Below are positions 6,777-11,047 of a DNA stretch of 11,047 nucleotides, piece after piece (the stretch's first letter is position 1; each line of letters begins with the position of its first letter). This DNA is from Rhodospirillales bacterium. Its GTDB lineage: Bacteria > Pseudomonadota > Alphaproteobacteria > Rhodospirillales > Defluviicoccaceae. The stretch covers positions 1-11,047 of the forward strand of contig JAUXFS010000017.1 in the NCBI GenBank assembly GCA_030622775.1, given 5' to 3'. The position numbers were made by a program, and so were the translations under genes. The notes under the pieces were generated by a model. It was not told where the DNA came from, made no database searches, and was given only the letters and a program-made list of their open reading frames with translations.

Positions 6777-7058
6777 ATGTCTGAACAGAACCAAGACAAC
6801 AAGGCCGAGGACGACAAGCGGTACTGGCTGGACGATCCCGCTAACGTGACCAAGATCGTCTGGGCGTTGGTCGTGGTCTGCGCCGGGCTGTTCGTTGCCG
6901 ACGCGTTCTATCATAAGCACGGCCCGTTCGACATCGAACACCTGTTCGGTTTCTTCGGCATTTTCGGCTTCGTCATGTGCGTCGCCCTGGTTCTCGGAGC
7001 CAGGTGGATGCGCACCTTCCTGCAACGCCCGGAAGACTATTACGACCCCGATGAGTAG
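6777..7058 (+). CDS. Small two-helix membrane protein of the antiporter operon
   Basis: A 93-residue protein with a polar charged N-terminus (1-24), two predicted membrane helices (about 25-43 and 55-75) and a C-terminal tail ending RPEDYYDPDE. The YHKHGPFDIEHLFGFFG stretch between and into the helices resembles, from memory, unnamed small proteins that accompany similar antiporter clusters in other proteobacteria. It is not one of the standard Mrp or Mbh subunits. It lies 6 bases after the second antiporter-like gene. Its last 8 bases overlap the start of the third, so it is surely part of the operon and likely an accessory or assembly subunit. GGGGGA at 6762-6767 serves as ribosome binding site. 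Its function is unknown. Confidence 0.85.
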   Translation: MSEQNQDNKAEDDKRYWLDDPANVTKIVWALVVVCAGLFVADAFYHKHGPFDIEHLFGFFGIFGFVMCVALVLGARWMRTFLQRPEDYYDPDE

Positions 7059-8739
7059 CTTCAGCCCCGGCCTGATCCTGATGCTCGGCGCGTTGGCGGT
7101 GCCGCTGCTGCGCGGCCACGTCCGCAGTCTCTACATGCTGTGGCTGCCGATCGCCGGCCTTCTGTACACCATTTCGCTCGAGCCGGGCGTCTATGGCCAG
7201 ATCGAGTTCCTCGGCTACACCCTGGAACTGGTGCGCGTCGATTCCCTGTCGAAGATATTCGGCTACATCTTCTTCGGCGCCGCGGCGCTCGGCGTCCTGT
7301 TCGGACTCAAGGAGCAGGACACGGTCCCGCAGACGGCCGCGCTGATCTACGCCGGCGGCGCGATCAGCGCGGTGTTCGCCGGCGACCTGATCAGCCTGTT
7401 CGTCTTCTGGGAACTGACGGCGATCTCGTCGGTATTCCTGATCTGGGCCAGGCGAACCGAACGGTCCTACCGGGCCGGAATGCGCTACCTGATCATCCAG
7501 GTCGGTTCGGGAGTGATTCTGCTTGCCGGTCTGATCATCCACGCCGCCGACACCGGCTCGATCGCCTTCGGCTATCTCGGCCTTTCGAGCCCCGGCACGG
7601 CTCTGATCCTCGTCGCCTTCGGGATCAAATGCGCCTTCCCCCTCCTCCACAACTGGTTGCAGGACGCCTATCCCGAGGCCACCGTCGGCGGCACCGTGTG
7701 GCTGAGCGCCTTCACCACCAAGCTCGCCGTGTACGCGCTGGCGCGCGGCTATCCCGGGACGGAAATGCTGATCTGGATCGGCGTGACGATGACCGCGTTT
7801 CCGATCTTCTTTGCGGTGATCGAGAACGATCTCCGCCGGGTGCTCGCCTACAGCCTCAACAACCAGCTCGGCTTCATGGTCACCGGCATCGGCATCGGCA
7901 CCGAGATGGCGCTCAACGGCACCGTCGCCCACGCCTTCTCCCACATCCTCTACAAGGCGCTGCTGTTCATGTCGATGGGCGCGGTCCTCTACAGGACCGG
8001 CACGATCAAGGGTTCGGAGTTGGGCGGCCTCTACAAGAGCATGCCGTGGACGGCCGGATTCTGTATCGTCGGCGCCGCCTCGATCTCGGCGTTCCCGCTG
8101 TTCAGCGGCTTCATCAGCAAGTCGATGATCCTGACCGCCGCCGCCTCCGAGGGCTACTTCTTCACCTGGCTGGTGTTGTTGTTCGCGTCCGCAGGCGTGT
8201 TCCACCATTCCGGGATCAAGATCCCGTTCTTCGCCTTCTTCGCCCACGACAGCGGCATCCGCTGCAAGGAGGCGCCGTGGAACATGCTGGCGGCGATGGC
8301 GATCGCCGCGTTCATGTGCATCGCCATCGGCGTCTACCCGGGTCCTCTTTACGCCATCCTGCCGTTCCCGGTGGATTTCGCGCCGTACACCACCGCGCAC
8401 GTGATCACCCAGTTGCAGTTGCTGTTGTTCTCCGCCCTCGCCTTCACCTGGCTCCAGCGGACCGGCCTCTATCCGCCGGAGTTGCGGTCGGTCAACCTGG
8501 ATTTCGACATCGTCTACCGCAAGGGGCTGCCGGCGTTCGCCCGCGGGTTCGTTCGCATCTTCGGGCCGATCGACCGCGAGGCGCGGCGGGCCGCGCTCGG
8601 CGCGTTTGGCCGGGTGGTGCACCAGATCTACCGCCATCACGGTCCGGCGGGGGCTCTGGCGCGGACCGCCAACGCCGGCAACATGGTGTTCTGGATGATC
8701 GTGATGCTCGCCGGTTACCTGGTGATCTATTTCATCTAA
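7051..8739 (+). CDS. Third antiporter-like subunit with C-terminal extension (Na+/H+ antiporter subunit D family)
   Basis: A 562-residue polytopic member of the NuoL/M/N-MrpD family. Channel residues are kept: E121 (FWELTAISSVFLI), K193 (FGIKCAFPLLHNWL), K224 (TTKLAVYALAR), H298/K302 (SHILYKALLF) and K357 (GFISKSM). The last ~85 residues differ from an ordinary MrpD. NLDFDIVYRKGLP at 482-494 is followed by an Arg/Ala-rich amphipathic region (about 495-541) and a final membrane helix (about 545-562). This arrangement recalls the lateral helix of NuoL and MrpA and could brace neighbouring subunits. The ATG at 7051 overlaps the end of the small gene by 8 bases, and no strong ribosome binding site is seen, which suggests coupled translation. 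This is the last antiporter gene. Only about 70 bases separate it from the sulfotransferase start. Confidence 0.92.
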   Translation: MSSFSPGLILMLGALAVPLLRGHVRSLYMLWLPIAGLLYTISLEPGVYGQIEFLGYTLELVRVDSLSKIFGYIFFGAAALGVLFGLKEQDTVPQTAALIYAGGAISAVFAGDLISLFVFWELTAISSVFLIWARRTERSYRAGMRYLIIQVGSGVILLAGLIIHAADTGSIAFGYLGLSSPGTALILVAFGIKCAFPLLHNWLQDAYPEATVGGTVWLSAFTTKLAVYALARGYPGTEMLIWIGVTMTAFPIFFAVIENDLRRVLAYSLNNQLGFMVTGIGIGTEMALNGTVAHAFSHILYKALLFMSMGAVLYRTGTIKGSELGGLYKSMPWTAGFCIVGAASISAFPLFSGFISKSMILTAAASEGYFFTWLVLLFASAGVFHHSGIKIPFFAFFAHDSGIRCKEAPWNMLAAMAIAAFMCIAIGVYPGPLYAILPFPVDFAPYTTAHVITQLQLLLFSALAFTWLQRTGLYPPELRSVNLDFDIVYRKGLPAFARGFVRIFGPIDREARRAALGAFGRVVHQIYRHHGPAGALARTANAGNMVFWMIVMLAGYLVIYFI

Positions 8740-8809
8740 GTTTGTGCGAACCGCCCGCCTGTATGTCTTGACCGCTGATCCTTTGCATTTCTCGAACCGT
8801 GTAGTCGCC

Positions 8810-9826
8810 ATGACGATGTCCTGCAACCCGATCTTCGTCGTCGGCCCCCCCAGGTCCGGCACCACGCTGACCGCACGCATCCTCGGCAACCATCCGGCGA
8901 TCTTCATGCCGGGAGAAACCCACTTCATGGAAGACGTCTACGCCCGCCGGAACGAGCTGGGCGACCCGGCGCACGGGCATACGCGCGACCTCGTCATCGA
9001 GCGGCTCCACACGCTGTACGGCCGTTTCAACGAGCCCGTCGACCAGGAGCGGATCGAGCACCTGTTCCTGCGCGAGGATCTGGCCAAGGCGCTCGGTCGG
9101 GCCCGCAGTTACCGCGAGATGTTCGACACCTTCATGGAGCGCCAGATGGCGTCCGAGGGCCGGCGGCGGTGGGGCAACCAGGTACCGCGGGACCTGTTCG
9201 AACTGGACCAGTTGTTCGACTTCTACCCCGAGGCGCGGGTGGTCGCCTGCATCCGCGATCTCAGGGACTTTCTGTTGTCCTACCGCGACCGATGGAAGGC
9301 TGGCAGCAGCGTCCCGGGCGACGAACAACGCCTGAAGAAGCTCTACCATCCGGTGGTGACTTCGCTTCTGTGGAAAAGCAACATGGCTGCCCTCGAGGCG
9401 GCTCGGCGGCGCTACGGCGAGCGCGTTTTCGTCAACCGCTACGAAGCGCTCGTCGGCGATCCCGAGGCCCAGATCCGATCCCTGTGCGCCTTCCTCGGAG
9501 AGGACTTCGATCCCCGCATGCCGGCGGTCGGCAGCTATGCGTCCTCCGCCGGGACCCGGGACCGCCAGATCTTCGACAGCTCGGTCGGTCGCTGGCGGCG
9601 CCACCTTTCTCCGGCGGAGGTGAGCATTGCCCAAAAAATCTGCGGCCGTCAGATGACCGCGTTCGGCTATCCGACGGAGCCGGTGCCCGCCGCCCCGCTG
9701 GCCGTCGCCCGCCACGTGGTCAGCTTGCCCTTTTCCGCCTGGCAAGCAATCGCCGTCAACAAAAGGGTTCGCGGCCCCCTCATCCCCTATCTCGCCAAAC
9801 GCCTGGGACAGCTGATCCGGCGATGA
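8810..9826 (+). CDS. Sulfotransferase family protein (PAPS-dependent)
   Basis: A 338-residue protein of the Sulfotransfer_3-like group. These enzymes transfer sulfate from PAPS to a hydroxyl or amine of a carbohydrate, lipid or small molecule; the acceptor here cannot be told. The 5'-phosphosulfate loop PPRSGTT is at 13-19, immediately after the first beta strand (PIFVVG). The 3'-phosphate-binding block RDLRDFLLSYRDRW is at 149-162, with R149 and S157 in the expected places. FVNRYEALVGDPEAQI at 207-222 and SSVGRWRRHL at 257-266 match the usual C-terminal features. No membrane segment is evident, so it is probably cytosolic. ATG 8810 or 8816 best fits the N-terminal P-loop. An upstream GTG at 8744 would add 22 residues without known homology. 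No good ribosome binding site is seen for any start. It could be a read-through from the antiporter operon, but nothing links it functionally. Confidence 0.88.
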   Translation: MTMSCNPIFVVGPPRSGTTLTARILGNHPAIFMPGETHFMEDVYARRNELGDPAHGHTRDLVIERLHTLYGRFNEPVDQERIEHLFLREDLAKALGRARSYREMFDTFMERQMASEGRRRWGNQVPRDLFELDQLFDFYPEARVVACIRDLRDFLLSYRDRWKAGSSVPGDEQRLKKLYHPVVTSLLWKSNMAALEAARRRYGERVFVNRYEALVGDPEAQIRSLCAFLGEDFDPRMPAVGSYASSAGTRDRQIFDSSVGRWRRHLSPAEVSIAQKICGRQMTAFGYPTEPVPAAPLAVARHVVSLPFSAWQAIAVNKRVRGPLIPYLAKRLGQLIRR

Positions 9827-9829
9827 CGT

Positions 9830-9864
9830 GGGGTCAAAATGAGTATGAGATTGGATTTGACCCC
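9830..9864. repeat. Perfect 9-base inverted repeat, REP/RAYT-like palindrome
   Basis: GGGGTCAAA (9830-9838) is the exact reverse complement of TTTGACCCC (9856-9864), with a 17-base AT-rich loop. It starts 3 bases after the sulfotransferase stop and is followed by GATTAC. Palindromes with GGGGTC...GACCCC ends are common as REP-type elements mobilised by IS200-like RAYT transposases. No transposase is present here, so any element would be non-autonomous. It could also end transcription of the sulfotransferase gene, although no T tract follows. The surrounding bases up to about 9900 are richer in A/T than the rest of the window. Confidence 0.6.
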
Positions 9865-9968
9865 GATTACAATTCCTTGAAGATCTGAAACGGTCGCTCA
9901 ACCTTAAACCACGGGAGCGCTTCACGTCGGACCCGTAGGGCACCGCGTATCGGCCAAGTCACCGCAAT

Positions 9969-9977
9969 GGAGGAGGA
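9969..9977 (+). promoter_or_regulatory. Strong ribosome binding site of the YiiX-like gene
   Basis: GGAGGAGGA lies 6 bases before ATG 9984 and fixes this start against a nearby out-of-frame ATG at 9967. Confidence 0.7.
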
Positions 9978-9983
9978 AATACA

Positions 9984-10646
9984 ATGGCGATGCATTCGAT
10001 TTCGTACCAGGACGCCCGCCCCCGCATGCAGGCCGGCGACGTCATCGCGTTCGGCGGCAAGGGAAACTTCTCGGAAATCATCAAGATGGCCACCCGGGCC
10101 GAGGTCTCGCACGTCGGCGCCGTCCTGCAGACCCAGGTCCGCGACGGCAGCGGCGAACGTTTCTTCAACCAGGTCATCGAGTCCACCACCCTTCACGGGT
10201 TCAGCGGCGTGCAGGTCTCGCGGTTCAGCGACCGTCTGACCTACGAGGGCGAGATCTGGTGGCTGCCGCTGCGCAGTGATGTCCGGCGAAACCGGTTCGA
10301 CCAGGGCGCCTTCTACGACTTCCTGTTCAATCAGGCGAAAAAGAGAAAGCCCTACGACATGCCCCAGGCGATCGGATCGGCGCTCGACGCCCTCGACAAA
10401 CTGCCGTTCGGGATCGAGGGCCCCACATACAACCGGGAGGACTTCAGCAAGTTCTTCTGCTCCGAGCTGGTCGCCGCCGGCCTCGAGGCGGCCGGGTCGG
10501 TCGGTCGGGTCAACGCCTCGGAGGTGACGCCGATCGACCTGTGCCGCTGGAGCGTCTACGAGTCGGACTATTACATGCTCAAGGGCGACCCGGAGAAATC
10601 GATCTCCAGGCACAACACTCTGGACCCTAGCCTGTGGAACGTCTGA
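9984..10646 (+). CDS. Permuted NlpC/P60 (YiiX/YebB-like) papain-fold hydrolase candidate
   Basis: A 220-residue protein with the motif order of circularly permuted NlpC/P60 enzymes (YiiX and poxvirus G6R-like), in which the catalytic His precedes the Cys. GDVIAFGGKGNFSEIIK at 18-34 is the usual entry strand. SHVGAVL at 42-48 supplies H43. VIEST at 64-68 may give the third polar residue, E66. FFCSELVAAGLEAAG at 157-171 supplies C159 on the nucleophile helix. The known relatives act as amidases, peptidases or thioesterases on peptidoglycan or lipids; the substrate here is unknown. There is no signal peptide or membrane helix, so it should be cytosolic. It is preceded by a 157-base non-coding stretch and followed by a convergent gene, so it is probably monocistronic. 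Confidence 0.85.
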   Translation: MAMHSISYQDARPRMQAGDVIAFGGKGNFSEIIKMATRAEVSHVGAVLQTQVRDGSGERFFNQVIESTTLHGFSGVQVSRFSDRLTYEGEIWWLPLRSDVRRNRFDQGAFYDFLFNQAKKRKPYDMPQAIGSALDALDKLPFGIEGPTYNREDFSKFFCSELVAAGLEAAGSVGRVNASEVTPIDLCRWSVYESDYYMLKGDPEKSISRHNTLDPSLWNV

Positions 10647-10696
10647 CGCCGACCGCCCGCGGGTAACGCTCCACACGCGACCCCATCTGAGGACGG

Positions 10697-10972
10697 CTAC
10701 TCCGCCGGACCGTCGAGGAAATGCAGCGCCGGCATGCCGACGACCCCGGCCTGTTCCATCGCCGCGTGCAGGTCGGCCGACTCGGTGAACGCCCTTGCCG
10801 TCTCGACGTCGGCCATGTCGAGCAGGACGATCACCTCCTTGGGATCGTCGCACGACCGGTAGACCCGGCCGTTGGTCAGGCCGGCGGACTCGTGCGCCGA
10901 TGCTTGGGCGTCGAACGCCGGCTTCCAGGTCGCGAAGTTCCGAACCTTGTGACGGATCACCATCAATCCCAT
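10697..10972 (-). CDS. Small dimeric alpha-beta-barrel (ABM/ferredoxin-like fold) protein
   Basis: A 91-residue protein on the minus strand whose pattern fits the antibiotic-biosynthesis-monooxygenase-like (dimeric alpha+beta barrel) fold. It opens with a strand, VIRHKV, followed by NFATWKPAFDAQASAHESAG, a helix as in other small ABM-like proteins. A strand pair follows around RVYRSCDDPKEVIVLLDM, then a helix (VETARAFTESADLHAAMEQAG) and a last strand ALHFLD. Proteins of this size and fold include small monooxygenases, isomerases and uncharacterised stress proteins. No catalytic residues can be named. GGGAGGG (10981-10987, read on the minus strand) lies 8 bases before the ATG, and another Met at residue 4 is a possible start. 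It converges on the YiiX-like gene with a 50-base gap. No gene is seen in the remaining 75 bases to the window end. Confidence 0.82.
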   Translation of the reverse strand: MGLMVIRHKVRNFATWKPAFDAQASAHESAGLTNGRVYRSCDDPKEVIVLLDMADVETARAFTESADLHAAMEQAGVVGMPALHFLDGPAE

Positions 10973-11047
10973 CGCCTTCGCCCTCCCGTTGGCCTGTGTT
11001 GATCGCCCACGTCGATGGCGATTACGTGGGAAGCCGGCGCCCAGGCG

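Noticed and set aside
6973..8928. Open minus-strand frame of 651 codons opposite the third antiporter-like gene
   Set aside because: It is a GC-rich shadow frame: the product is dominated by Arg, Asp, Glu, His and Gly with no recognisable fold, and the opposite strand has a clear conserved membrane protein.
9877..9908. TTGAAG ... CTTAAA as a possible promoter for the YiiX-like gene
   Set aside because: The spacing of about 20 bases and the poor -10 match make it too weak to call.
10656..10663. CCCGCGGG palindrome between the convergent genes, considered as a bidirectional terminator
   Set aside because: It has no loop and no T tracts on either side, so it cannot form a normal terminator hairpin.

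Overview
The window looks like chromosomal DNA of a high-GC proteobacterium, most likely an alphaproteobacterium (Rhodospirillales-like). This rests on GC-rich codon use, strong GGAGG-type ribosome binding sites, tightly overlapping operon genes and the character of the antiporter cluster. No rRNA, tRNA, CRISPR array, insertion sequence or phage gene was recognised. Coding density is high: the longest gene-free stretch is about 157 bases (9827-9983).

Left flank (1-1183): the C-terminal end of an unidentified + strand protein is followed by a 273-residue UlaG/UPF0173-like metallo-beta-lactamase-fold hydrolase with a signal peptide. An intergenic stretch of about 140 bases (1184-1322) then precedes the main operon and is the likeliest place for its promoter.

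Centre (1323-8739): ten co-directional genes form one operon for a multisubunit Mrp/Mnh-type cation/proton antiporter. The order is mnhE, mnhF, mnhG, an MbhD+MbhE fusion (equivalent to the C-terminal part of MrpA), mnhB, mnhC, an MnhD-like subunit, a second antiporter-like subunit, a small two-helix membrane protein, and a third antiporter-like subunit. The first seven genes follow the order of mbhA-H, the sodium-translocating module of archaeal membrane-bound hydrogenases, with mbhD and mbhE fused. No hydrogenase, ferredoxin or other redox gene follows. Two extra NuoL/M/N-like subunits and the small protein stand in their place. All three antiporter-like proteins keep the Glu and Lys residues expected of working ion channels. 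Most junctions are 1-8 base overlaps of the ATGA, GTGA or CTGA kind, so translation is probably coupled. One gene appears to start with CTG.

Right flank (8740-11047): a PAPS-dependent sulfotransferase-family protein is followed by a perfect 9-base inverted repeat resembling a REP/RAYT-type palindrome. Next come a cytosolic permuted NlpC/P60 (YiiX-like) thiol-hydrolase candidate and, on the minus strand, a small ferredoxin-like-fold (ABM-type) protein. These genes are not obviously tied to the antiporter.

The most interesting element is the antiporter operon: a stand-alone complex in membrane-bound-hydrogenase gene order, with three antiporter-like subunits, a split MrpA and an uncharacterised small membrane protein.
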